From positions 1 through 26,362 of the forward strand of contig CAZJJK010000035.1 in the NCBI GenBank assembly GCA_964546285.1: 26,362 nucleotides of DNA, given 5' to 3'. A program made the position numbers and the translations under genes. Position 1 is the first letter of the stretch. Every line of letters begins with the position of its first letter. This document shows positions 7,953 to 15,174 of this stretch, one piece after another. The stretch comes from CAZJJK01 sp964546285. GTDB lineage: Bacteria > Spirochaetota > Spirochaetia > Treponematales > Breznakiellaceae. Under the pieces are notes generated by a model, which saw nothing but the letters and a program-made list of their open reading frames with translations, was not told where the DNA came from and searched no databases.

Positions 7953-10075
7953 AAATTGATCGTCGCTCCCTGGTCACGCGGCATAATCCGCGACTTACCG
8001 CTTATGACGCCTATTCCCGCCTATCGGTGGGCAATGGCGAGTTAGCCTTTACCGCTGACCCCAGTGGATTGCAGACTTTTAGCGATGACCGACCGGGGAC
8101 AATGCCGCTTTGCACCCAAGCTCAATGGGGATGGCATTCTTTCCCGTCGCCTTTAGGCGAGGACCGCGGCCGTTCGGCGCTTCATCTTCAAGCCTTTGAT
8201 ATTGGCGGCCGCTCCATTTCTTACGCTTCGTCTGAAACGGGGCAGGAAGAGCTGTTCAGGGACCTAAGGATCAATCCGCATCGCTTAAACTTGGCGAGGA
8301 TAGGTTTTTTAGGCGATGAAAAACTGACTAAAAACGCCTGCCCCTTTCCGCTTTGGCCGGAAAAAGAAGCGGCTAGTATAAGCGACATTGATCAGACTTT
8401 GGATCTGTGGCAGGGACTTTTGCTTAGCCGTTTTCGCTATAAGGATCATGCGTATCGAGTGGAGACCCTGTGTCATCCCTATCAGGACGCGTTGGCCTTT
8501 AGGATAGAAAGCGCTGATGGTCCTAACGTGGAAAGCGAAATAGAGCTTTTGATAGCTTTCCCTTACGCCTCCCCAAGTATCTCCGCGGCCGATTGGACCT
8601 TGCCAGAGCGTCATACTAGCAGCGTATTAGGCGACGCCGAAGACGGGCGCCTAAGGCTGCTGCGGGTTTTGGATGAAAGCGTCTATTTTGTGGATATAGC
8701 TTTTGTCGGCGCGCGGGTGGAACGGGTGGGGCGGCACTTTTTCGCTATTCACGGCCAAGGAGCGGTAGAACTGTCGCTTGTTTTTTCGTCGCAAGAACCG
8801 CGTGTCCGTCCGCCGTCTTGGGAAGACTGCCAGAGCGCTTGTTCGCGTTATTGGGCGGACTTCTGGCAAAGTGGCGGCGCCTTTGAATGCGGTGGCGGCC
8901 GTGATAAGCGGGCGCCGGAGTTAGAGCGTCGTGTCGTGCTTTCTCAGTATCTTACGGCTATTCAATGCGCGGGTTCTCTGCCTCCCCAAGAGACGGGTTT
9001 AAGCTGCAATAGCTGGTATGGTAAATTTCACCTGGAAATGCATTACTGGCACGCCGCCCACTTCGCGCTTTGGGGCCGCGCGGCGCTGCTTGAACGCAGC
9101 CTTTGGTACTATCGCCGCATCCTGCCTCAGGCGCGCGAAAAAGCTAAGGCGCAGGGGTATAGGGGCGCGCGTTGGCCAAAGATGACCGACCCGTCCGGTT
9201 TTGACAGCCCTTCCTCGATCGGGACTTTTCTTTGCTGGCAGGAACCTCATCCGATAATGTACGCCGAGCTGCTTTACCGCGCCCGGCCTGGCCGCGAAAC
9301 GCTGTTAAGCTACGCTGATGTGGTTTTCGCCAGCGCGGACTTTATGGCGGATTACGCTCGGCTTGAAAAGGATGGATCGCGGCATTTGGCTCCGCCGCTT
9401 ATTCCGGCTCAGGAAAATCATGACCCGCGGATCACAAGGGACCCCACTTATGAATTGGCCTATTGGCGCTGGGCTCTTACGATCGCGTTGACGTGGCAAA
9501 GACGTATGGGCTTGAAGGAAGATCAGACTTGGCAGGCGGCGCTGGACGCTATGGCTCCGCTTCCATTCGGTTATTTGGAAAATAAGCGGCGCGTCTATCT
9601 GTCGCATGCCGCCTGTCCCGACACCTTTGGTTCTTTCGCGAAAGACCACCCGTCTATGCTGATGGCCTTTGGCGTACTAAACGGCATCGGCGTGGATAAA
9701 ACGCTGATGAACGATACCTATAACGCGGTGATGGAACACTGGGATTTTGAAAGCTGTTGGGGTTGGGATTTTCCCATGATGGCTATGAGCGCCGCTCGGC
9801 TTAATCGGCCTGACGACGCGGTAGACGCCTTGCTGATGGCCACCCCAAAGAATACATATCTCGCCAATGGTCATAATCCTCAGCTGCCAGGCGACGTTTT
9901 GCCGCTTTACCTGCCAGGCAACGGCGCCCTGCTCTTGGCTGTGGCGATGATGGCCGCCGGCTGGGATGGTCATGAAAGCGCTCAGCCTTCTGACGGAAGC
10001 GCTTGCCGTCTCAGCGCCGGTTTTCCGGATAAAGCTTGGGATATAGCGTGGGAAGGCTTGTCAGCCTTGCCCTGA
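7949..10075 (+). CDS. Cytoplasmic (alpha/alpha)6-barrel glycosidase, family unassigned
   Basis: A 708-residue protein with no signal peptide. The N-terminal ~270 residues are beta-rich (opening with SVGNGELAFTADPSGLQTF); the C-terminal ~400 are helical and Trp/His-rich (SWYGKFHLEMHYWHAAHF, then GARWPKMTDPSGFDSPSS). This beta-sandwich plus (alpha/alpha)6 layout resembles GH65/GH95-type enzymes, and Glu489 in PAQENHDP is a plausible acid catalyst; I cannot assign a numbered family. Translation starts at TTG 7949, overlapping the GH43 stop by four bases (TTGA), with AAGGGAG at 7935-7941 at good spacing; the first codons give MKIDRRSLVTRHNP. The coupling to GH43 implies the two enzymes work on the same imported oligosaccharide. 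Confidence 0.82.
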   Translation: MKIDRRSLVTRHNPRLTAYDAYSRLSVGNGELAFTADPSGLQTFSDDRPGTMPLCTQAQWGWHSFPSPLGEDRGRSALHLQAFDIGGRSISYASSETGQEELFRDLRINPHRLNLARIGFLGDEKLTKNACPFPLWPEKEAASISDIDQTLDLWQGLLLSRFRYKDHAYRVETLCHPYQDALAFRIESADGPNVESEIELLIAFPYASPSISAADWTLPERHTSSVLGDAEDGRLRLLRVLDESVYFVDIAFVGARVERVGRHFFAIHGQGAVELSLVFSSQEPRVRPPSWEDCQSACSRYWADFWQSGGAFECGGGRDKRAPELERRVVLSQYLTAIQCAGSLPPQETGLSCNSWYGKFHLEMHYWHAAHFALWGRAALLERSLWYYRRILPQAREKAKAQGYRGARWPKMTDPSGFDSPSSIGTFLCWQEPHPIMYAELLYRARPGRETLLSYADVVFASADFMADYARLEKDGSRHLAPPLIPAQENHDPRITRDPTYELAYWRWALTIALTWQRRMGLKEDQTWQAALDAMAPLPFGYLENKRRVYLSHAACPDTFGSFAKDHPSMLMAFGVLNGIGVDKTLMNDTYNAVMEHWDFESCWGWDFPMMAMSAARLNRPDDAVDALLMATPKNTYLANGHNPQLPGDVLPLYLPGNGALLLAVAMMAAGWDGHESAQPSDGSACRLSAGFPDKAWDIAWEGLSALP

Positions 10076-10085
10076 AAAGGAAGAT

Positions 10086-10132
10086 AGCTGAGGCGCTTTC
10101 AAAAGTCGGTAACTTTCGCAAGAACCTCAGCT
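10086..10132. repeat. Palindromic intergenic repeat, copy 1
   Basis: It lies between convergent genes. The outer arms AGCTGAGG (10086-10093) and CCTCAGCT (10125-10132) pair perfectly, and the inner AAAGT/ACTTT closes a 5-base loop, giving an imperfect long hairpin. Its core AAAGTCGGT plus ACTTTCGCAAGAACCTC recurs at 26033-26059. The left part (10090-10107, 18 bases) also recurs exactly, reverse-complemented, at 26154-26171. The remainder of the gap (to 10177) has only a small hairpin, CGCCAA/TTGGCG, at 10151-10167 without a T tract. Confidence 0.8.
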
Positions 10133-10177
10133 GTCTTCACGGCTTGCGGCCGCCAAGCGTTTTGGCGCGTAAAAGGA

Positions 10178-11383
10178 CTAGGGCAGCGATATGCCCAGCC
10201 ATTTACTTGGATCGGCGACATCCTGAGCTATCAAACCGAGAGAGACTTTCGCGGTGGTTTCGCCGACTAGCCACGCTATATCGGAATGTGAAAAACGCGC
10301 GCCGGAACCGGGAATATTAACTAAGGCCATAGCGTGACTATATTCTTTTGAAACCATCATTGAAGCCATAATATTGGATCTGTGAAGTATTAAGGCCATC
10401 AATAGCGCCCGGCTGTCGCAATCGCCGCGTTGTTCGGTCGCCGCCGAGACCAAATTAACAAAATCGCTGCCATCCGGGTCGCGTTCGTAGCTAAAATCCT
10501 GAACCCAGCTAAGCAGCGTCTGGGCCAATAAGCGTTGACCCGCCTCATCCGCTATATCGATATTGAGCGCGCGCTCTATAGCGAAAGCCGTATAAGCCAG
10601 GCGGTCAAAAGCGTCGCGATACACCGTTCTATAAAAGCGCCTCCAGGCTTCGCGCCAAAACGGGGAATCCAAATAACGGCTAAGAACGGAGAATTCCCTA
10701 TCCACAACCGCTTGGTTAGCCTCAGCGTCATCCTCGTCGATTACGCTTACAAGCGTTTTTCCTTGTACCGAAAAGGCTACGCTCCTTTTCCCCTTAGCCG
10801 GATAAGCGAAAGCGCTGACCGGCCCAGGTAAAAACCGCTCCGCCGCGCTGGGGGCGACCGAATCAAGCGCCGATACATGTAGATCCATAAGATCGATCCC
10901 GGAAGGACCATAGGCTAGGACCAGTAAAATAGGCGATGATCCGCCAGCCGGTTCGGCCCGCGGCGCGCTTTTTTCAGGCGGATCAAGTTCCACGCAGAGA
11001 GCCCACCCATCAACCTGACCAGAGGCGGCTGTAAAAGCTAAATTCATCAGAGCCGCCGAACGTTCGTTATAGTTAAATATCGATATATCGGCTTCAGCTG
11101 ACAGACGCTGAACAATATCCGAGGCGGCTGTTTCCGCGTCAGCGTAACGGCCAGGCGCGTACACGACTAAGTCCGCCATAGCGCCTGAGTCATGAGCAAA
11201 GGAAAAACGCGTTACTCCGTCGCCATCCACAAAAGAATAGGCTTCTGGAAGATCGATGGTGAAACCCCAGCTTGGCGAAACCAGGGTTTCGCCGTAGGCG
11301 GAAGCGGCTATAAGCAGCACGCCGATAAGGCAACAAAAACTGGAAATACGATCGGCACGACGACCTGACGAGAATGCTGTCAT
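10178..11383 (-). CDS. Secreted transglutaminase-like protein
   Basis: A 401-residue protein with an N-terminal hydrophobic signal (FCCLIGVLLIAASAYGETL) and thus probably periplasmic. The C-terminal third carries a transglutaminase/papain-like core: Cys322 in RGDCDSRALL, His350 in YSHAMAL and a possible Asp368 in SHSDIAW. Such domains in bacteria act as peptidases, cross-linkers or inactive peptide binders. The first 200 residues are beta-rich, opening with SPSWGFTIDLPEAYSF, and match no domain I know. The gene is convergent with the glycosidase operon and divergent from the pseudouridine synthase. The ATG at 11383 has no Shine-Dalgarno and sits six bases after a TATTAT box, so the mRNA may be leaderless. 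Substrate unknown. Confidence 0.82.
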   Translation of the reverse strand: MTAFSSGRRADRISSFCCLIGVLLIAASAYGETLVSPSWGFTIDLPEAYSFVDGDGVTRFSFAHDSGAMADLVVYAPGRYADAETAASDIVQRLSAEADISIFNYNERSAALMNLAFTAASGQVDGWALCVELDPPEKSAPRAEPAGGSSPILLVLAYGPSGIDLMDLHVSALDSVAPSAAERFLPGPVSAFAYPAKGKRSVAFSVQGKTLVSVIDEDDAEANQAVVDREFSVLSRYLDSPFWREAWRRFYRTVYRDAFDRLAYTAFAIERALNIDIADEAGQRLLAQTLLSWVQDFSYERDPDGSDFVNLVSAATEQRGDCDSRALLMALILHRSNIMASMMVSKEYSHAMALVNIPGSGARFSHSDIAWLVGETTAKVSLGLIAQDVADPSKWLGISLP

Positions 11384-11394
11384 GCGTATATAAT
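11365..11394 (+). promoter_or_regulatory. Promoter of the pseudouridine synthase gene, sharing its -10 with the divergent gene
   Basis: CTGACG (11365-11370), an 18-base spacer and a perfect TATAAT (11389-11394) face the pseudouridine synthase. The reverse strand of 11390-11395 reads TATTAT, a -10 candidate for the minus-strand gene, though the minus -35 is weak. The two start signals therefore overlap on one palindromic AT box. Confidence 0.55.
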
Positions 11395-11466
11395 ATCGCG
11401 TTAGCCGCTGTTAGCGTAAGTAATAGTTTATTTTTACGATTTGTCGGCGTTTTTTGGGGAGGTATA

Positions 11467-12141
11467 GTGCCCTCTATAGCCATTAGGTATGAAGATGAGG
11501 ATTTTATAGTTGTCGATAAAGCTTCGGGCTTAGCCACCCAAGGTGGGGAAGGGCTGTCAAACGACCTAATAAGCGTTCTGGAGCGGCAATTGCCATATCG
11601 GCCATATTTAGTCCATCGACTTGATAAGGATACGAGCGGGCTGATTATGCTCGCCAAACATCACGACGCGGCGGCTGAGGCGGCCGCGCTTCTGAACGCG
11701 AAAAGATGCAAAAAGATATATCTAGCTGTCTGTGACGCTCCCTTTGACAAACTTTCGGGCCAAATCGATGAAGACCTTGATATTCGTGGGCGGAAACTTA
11801 GCGCGCTTACGCAATATCGCGTTTTTTCTCAGAATGATACATACGCGGCTGTCCTCTTGCGTCTCAAGACCGGGCGGACCCATCAAATTAGGCGGCATTT
11901 AGCCAATTTTTCACATCCCGTATTAGCCGATGATAAATATGGGGCTTTCGCTCTGAATAAAAGCCTAAAGAAAACAATGGGCTTAAAGCGTTTATTGCTC
12001 CATGCCGTCTGGCTGGAGCTCCCTGGGCGGTTTCGCTTGTTTGGCGAGCCCCCGCCGCATTTCGATCCTATTATGGAAATTATTACGGGGAACGTTTCCT
12101 GGCGCTCGGCGTTGGCCGAGCTTTGCGGATTGGTTTTCTAG
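11467..12141 (+). CDS. RluA-family RNA pseudouridine synthase
   Basis: About 224 residues with no S4 domain, so it is a short RluA-type enzyme that isomerises uridine to pseudouridine in rRNA or tRNA. The catalytic motif HRLDKDTSG holds Asp53; KTGRTHQIRRHL is the second family signature; the opening (IAIRYEDEDFIVVDKASG) matches the usual N-terminus. I chose GTG 11467 with GGGGAGG at 11456-11462 just upstream; an ATG at 11374 would add a non-homologous hydrophobic extension that overlaps the divergent gene and precedes the TATAAT box. The target nucleotide cannot be told. Expressed from its own promoter at 11365-11394. Confidence 0.92.
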   Translation: MPSIAIRYEDEDFIVVDKASGLATQGGEGLSNDLISVLERQLPYRPYLVHRLDKDTSGLIMLAKHHDAAAEAAALLNAKRCKKIYLAVCDAPFDKLSGQIDEDLDIRGRKLSALTQYRVFSQNDTYAAVLLRLKTGRTHQIRRHLANFSHPVLADDKYGAFALNKSLKKTMGLKRLLLHAVWLELPGRFRLFGEPPPHFDPIMEIITGNVSWRSALAELCGLVF

Positions 12142-12167
12142 TTTATTCCCCTCTTCTTTATTTGCCT

Positions 12168-12197
12168 TTGACGACAATTAGTTTTATGCTGTATACT
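12168..12197 (+). promoter_or_regulatory. Sigma70-type promoter of the toxin-antitoxin-like pair
   Basis: TTGACG (12168-12173), 18 bases, TATACT (12192-12197). Transcription should begin near 12204, exactly at an in-frame GTG, so the small gene is probably read from a leaderless mRNA and its ATG at 12186 would not be transcribed. Confidence 0.65.
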
Positions 12198-12203
12198 CAT
12201 GGC

Positions 12204-12398
12204 GTGATAGTTCCTAAAGTTAATCGCGCTAAAAATAACCCCGCCGAACGGAAAACGTTGGATAGCCAAGATTTAGCATATTGGTTATCTCAACCGGCAG
12301 ACGAGCGGCTCGCCGCCGTTGAATTCCTTAGGAGGCAATATTATGGCCGAGGCACCGCGGGACTTCGTCGAGTTGTTTCGGTGCTTAAACGCCCATAA
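12204..12398 (+). CDS. Small protein upstream of a nucleotidyltransferase, possible antitoxin-like partner
   Basis: A 64-residue charged protein if it begins at GTG 12204, or 70 residues from ATG 12186. The core LSQPADERLAAVEFLRRQYY and the C-terminus LRRVVSVLKRP are characteristic of short proteins repeatedly found just upstream of nucleotidyltransferase-like genes. It has no membrane span. Its 3' end overlaps the next gene by 56 bases in another frame, which ties the two together. The 12204 start is favoured because the promoter's -10 box covers 12192-12197. A partner or antitoxin role is inference from size, order and overlap; biochemical function is unknown. Confidence 0.65.
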   Translation: MIVPKVNRAKNNPAERKTLDSQDLAYWLSQPADERLAAVEFLRRQYYGRGTAGLRRVVSVLKRP

Positions 12399-12828
12399 GG
12401 TTCAGTATGTGATTGTAGGCGGCTACGCGGTCGCGTTTTACGGCTTCCCCCGTTTTACCGGAGATCTCGACCTTTTTCTGAATCCATCAAAAGAAAACGC
12501 TGATCATGTTTTGGAAGCGCTGGAAGCCTTTGGCTTTGGTGGACTTGGATTAAGCGCTGAGGATTTTAGCGATAAAGACCATATTGTCTCTCTCGGGTAT
12601 CCGCCGGAACGGGTGGACTTGGTTTGCGATATTGAGGGCTTGGATTGGCCTGAGGTCTGGAACCGACGTTTCGCTGGTTCTTTTGGCGGAGTTGAGACTT
12701 TTTTTATCTCAAAAAGCGATTTGCTTAAGTATAAACGCTTGTCGGACAGAGCCCAGGACCATGTTGACGCCGATATGTTAGATATGGAAAAACTTAACAA
12801 AGACCCGCCGCCGCTTTCATCTCTATAA
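12343..12828 (+). CDS. Nucleotidyltransferase-fold protein (AbiEii/DUF6036-like), possible toxin
   Basis: A 161-residue protein with the Pol-beta-like nucleotidyltransferase signature near its start: VIVGGYAVAFYG at residues 23-34 followed by RFTGDLDLFL with the metal-binding pair Asp41 and Asp43; a third acidic residue is likely in ERVDLVCDIEG. I chose ATG 12343 with GGAGG at 12331-12335 and 7-base spacing. It overlaps the small upstream gene by 56 bases. Members of this superfamily include AbiEii and MenT toxins that add nucleotides to tRNA, and other families of unknown role. The context fits a toxin-antitoxin or phage-defence module, but a housekeeping function cannot be excluded. Confidence 0.82.
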   Translation: MAEAPRDFVELFRCLNAHKVQYVIVGGYAVAFYGFPRFTGDLDLFLNPSKENADHVLEALEAFGFGGLGLSAEDFSDKDHIVSLGYPPERVDLVCDIEGLDWPEVWNRRFAGSFGGVETFFISKSDLLKYKRLSDRAQDHVDADMLDMEKLNKDPPPLSSL

Positions 12829-12859
12829 AAAGGCGCACTGTTTTAGGCTGTCCATAGCC

Positions 12860-12888
12860 TTGACAGAGGAAGGCCTTTTTCCCATCAT
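12860..12888 (+). promoter_or_regulatory. Promoter of the DUF4912-GH57 pair, overlapping a weak terminator-like hairpin
   Basis: A perfect TTGACA (12860-12865), 17 bases and CATCAT (12883-12888, 4 of 6 to consensus). Transcription would start near 12895, four bases before ATG 12899. The same bases form GCCTT/AAGGC (12857-12861 with 12870-12874) followed by CTTTTT, a weak terminator for the preceding pair. Confidence 0.5.
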
Positions 12889-12898
12889 GGGCGACTAC

Positions 12899-13573
12899 AT
12901 GAACGACTCCAGACTGATACGGTGTCAACTTGAAACATTATCGACAGCGGCTTTGTTAGCGCGGGCCGATAGTCTCGCTCTGGATATTCCTCCCGATTTA
13001 AACCGAAATTTTATTATTCAGGAAATATTGGAAGCCGAAGCCGAACTGGATGTTCCTCAAACGGAAGAAAAGCTAGAAGTTGTTAGCCATAATTCCAATC
13101 GCCTGCCTTTAGAATTGCCGCGCGGGTATAATGAAACCTTTATCGCTGTTTTACCGCGCGATCCAATTTGGGCCTATGTGTTTTGGGAAATCCGCTTTTG
13201 CGATAAGGAAGCCAAAGAACGCGTGCCGAGTTTTTCCGGCTATCGTCTCCAGGTAATTAGCTTAACTGGCGTTGATGGGAAAAATGACGGGTCGTCTTTT
13301 CTAGTGCCGGTAGAGAAGACCGATAATGCCTGGTATCTCTGCTTGCCATCCGGTACTGACTGGTGCCGTGTTGATTTATGCGAAATAGTTGGTGGCAGTT
13401 TGGCGCCGATAGTGTCTTCCGCTCCCTTTCGTATTCCCTCTGGTCGTCCCAGGCTGAATAATGAAGCGGCTAACGCTATCTCCTCGGCGCTCCAGTTGTC
13501 CGGGGTGTCAAAGCTTCATGTTTCAAGAAATTTAGAATGGTCGTCGCGGCGGCCTCGTCGTTATGAGGAGTAA
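12899..13573 (+). CDS. DUF4912 domain protein
   Basis: About 224 residues from ATG 12899. The DUF4912 core is recognisable in LPRGYNETFIAVLPRDPIWA followed by VFWEI. The N-terminal ~30 residues (LSTAALLARADSLALDIPPD) look like a short helical SAP/Rho-N-like motif often joined to DUF4912. No signal peptide. A TTG at 12860 would extend the frame but coincides with the -35 box; ATG 12887 lies in the -10, so 12899 is preferred despite lacking a Shine-Dalgarno. The GH57 gene follows after 5 bases, so the two are co-transcribed. DUF4912 is thought to be an Ig-like, possibly glycan- or glycogen-associated domain; its function is not established. Confidence 0.82.
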   Translation: MNDSRLIRCQLETLSTAALLARADSLALDIPPDLNRNFIIQEILEAEAELDVPQTEEKLEVVSHNSNRLPLELPRGYNETFIAVLPRDPIWAYVFWEIRFCDKEAKERVPSFSGYRLQVISLTGVDGKNDGSSFLVPVEKTDNAWYLCLPSGTDWCRVDLCEIVGGSLAPIVSSAPFRIPSGRPRLNNEAANAISSALQLSGVSKLHVSRNLEWSSRRPRRYEE

Positions 13574-13578
13574 GCGCG

Positions 13579-15165
13579 TTGGCCATACACGATCTTATTT
13601 TGGCGCTTCATGCCCATCTGCCCTTTATTCGTCATCCAGAAGAAGCCGATCCGGTGGAGGAGCGCGCCTTCTTTGAAGCCATTACGGAAAGCTATCTACC
13701 CTTATTGCGCGTTTTTGATCATTTAGACGCGGATCAGGTTCCCTTTAAGCTTGTAATGTCTTTTTCGCCCACTCTCTGCGCTATGTTGTCAGATGAGCTT
13801 TTATGCGATCGTTATGTAAAATATCTGGATCGCTTAATTGAGCTTGGCGCTCGGGAAGTCAAGCGGACAAAGGGCGATGAGCGGCGCCACCGTTTGGCTT
13901 GTCTCTATTATGATAGAGCGGTTGAAGACAGGGTGGCTTTCGCGGAGCGTTATGATAGAGAATTGTTGAAGGCCTTCGACTATTACCATAAAAAGGGCAG
14001 GCTGGAGTTATGGACAAGCGCGGCTACCCACGCTATTTTGCCCTTTTTAGCGCCACGGCCTGAAGCTGTCCAAGCTCAAATAGAAATCGCCTTGACTATG
14101 CACCGGCAGCATTTTGGCCGAGGACCACAGGGTTTTTGGTTGCCGGAATTAGCCTGGTTCCCTGGTATTGACGACTATCTCAAAGCCTATAATATCGCGT
14201 ATACCCTGGTTGATACCCATGGTCTTTTGTACGCTGATCCCGTTCCATCGGCTGGTATATTTTCGCCAATCAAGACAAAAAATGGTTTGATCGTCTTTGG
14301 GCGCGATCATAACGCGGTCTCGCAGCTTATGGATAAACAGGAAGGCTTCGTTTTTGATCCCTGTTTTAGATCCGAGTGCGGGGATATCGCTTATGAGTTA
14401 GAGAGCGAGGCTCTGGGCGATTTTTTAGGGCCAAATGGCGAAAGAACCCAAAGCGGTTTTAAATATTGTGGACGCGGACAAGAGGGCGAGGAAAGGCGTC
14501 TCTACGATCCAGACCAGGCGAACCAACGCGTTTTAGTTTTGGCTGACTCTTTCCTCCGCGCCCGATCGGAAACGGCCTCGGCGGTGGAAAAAAGTTTGGG
14601 CTCGCGGGCTATTTCTTTTGGCGCGTTTAAGGCTGAATTATTCGGGCAGTTCTGGTATGAGGGGCCGGCTTTTTTGGAGGCCGTGTTTAGACAAGCCCCA
14701 GCTTTCCCAGAGCTCCGTTTCGCTTTGCCTCAGGACCTTGTAGAGGATGTTAAGAAAATCCAATGTGGGGAACCGGAATTCTCAACCTGGGGCGAAAACG
14801 GTTATGCCGAGAAATGGCTTGACGCGTCAAATGATTGGCTGTATCGGCATATCCTTGGTTCCGTGGCCCGGATGATAGAGCTGGCCGAGCGATTTCCGGA
14901 CGATGGAGGCCTTAAGGAGCGCGCTCTTAATCAGGCGGTGCGTGAACTCTTGCTAGCGCAAAGCTCTGATTGGGCGGCGGCTATGAAAGACAGACAAGCC
15001 CCGGAATACGCGAAACGGCGCCTTGAGGAAAGCGTTATGAATTTTAATCATATCTATGAATCCCTCGGTGGTAATTATATCAGTACGGAATGGCTCACTA
15101 CCTTGGAAAAACGTCATAATTTGTTTCAGGGAATAAATTATCGAATTTTTAGACGTAAAAAATAA
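13579..15165 (+). CDS. GH57 glycogen-branching-enzyme homologue with DUF1957 C-terminus, catalytic Asp replaced
   Basis: A 528-residue GH57 protein of the 1,4-alpha-glucan branching type, the normal length for the class. Motif 1 is HAHLPFIRHP from residue 11, and the nucleophile Glu190 is kept in GFWLPELAWFPG. The acid motif, usually YDAELFGHWW with Asp as acid, reads FKAELFGQFWYEG: Lys351 stands at the Asp position and HW is changed to QF. An Asp to AAG change needs at least two base changes, so a read error is unlikely. The C-terminal helical part (GSVARMIELAERF onward, with LLLAQSSDWAAAMK) is the DUF1957 domain. The start is TTG 13579 with GGAG at 13567-13570. It may be a glucan-binding or regulatory pseudoenzyme rather than an active branching enzyme. 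Cytoplasmic. Confidence 0.88.
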   Translation: MAIHDLILALHAHLPFIRHPEEADPVEERAFFEAITESYLPLLRVFDHLDADQVPFKLVMSFSPTLCAMLSDELLCDRYVKYLDRLIELGAREVKRTKGDERRHRLACLYYDRAVEDRVAFAERYDRELLKAFDYYHKKGRLELWTSAATHAILPFLAPRPEAVQAQIEIALTMHRQHFGRGPQGFWLPELAWFPGIDDYLKAYNIAYTLVDTHGLLYADPVPSAGIFSPIKTKNGLIVFGRDHNAVSQLMDKQEGFVFDPCFRSECGDIAYELESEALGDFLGPNGERTQSGFKYCGRGQEGEERRLYDPDQANQRVLVLADSFLRARSETASAVEKSLGSRAISFGAFKAELFGQFWYEGPAFLEAVFRQAPAFPELRFALPQDLVEDVKKIQCGEPEFSTWGENGYAEKWLDASNDWLYRHILGSVARMIELAERFPDDGGLKERALNQAVRELLLAQSSDWAAAMKDRQAPEYAKRRLEESVMNFNHIYESLGGNYISTEWLTTLEKRHNLFQGINYRIFRRKK

Positions 15166-15174
15166 AAAAGGCTC

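Noticed and set aside
10151..10167. CGCCAA/TTGGCG hairpin as a bidirectional terminator
   Set aside because: There is no T tract on either strand and the stem is only six pairs.
10036..10320. 94-codon plus-strand open frame across the convergent junction
   Set aside because: It overlaps two well-supported genes and the palindromic repeat, and its composition is Arg-rich and shadow-like.
11374..11466. N-terminal extension of the pseudouridine synthase from ATG 11374
   Set aside because: This start precedes the TATAAT promoter box and overlaps the divergent gene; the added residues are not family-like.
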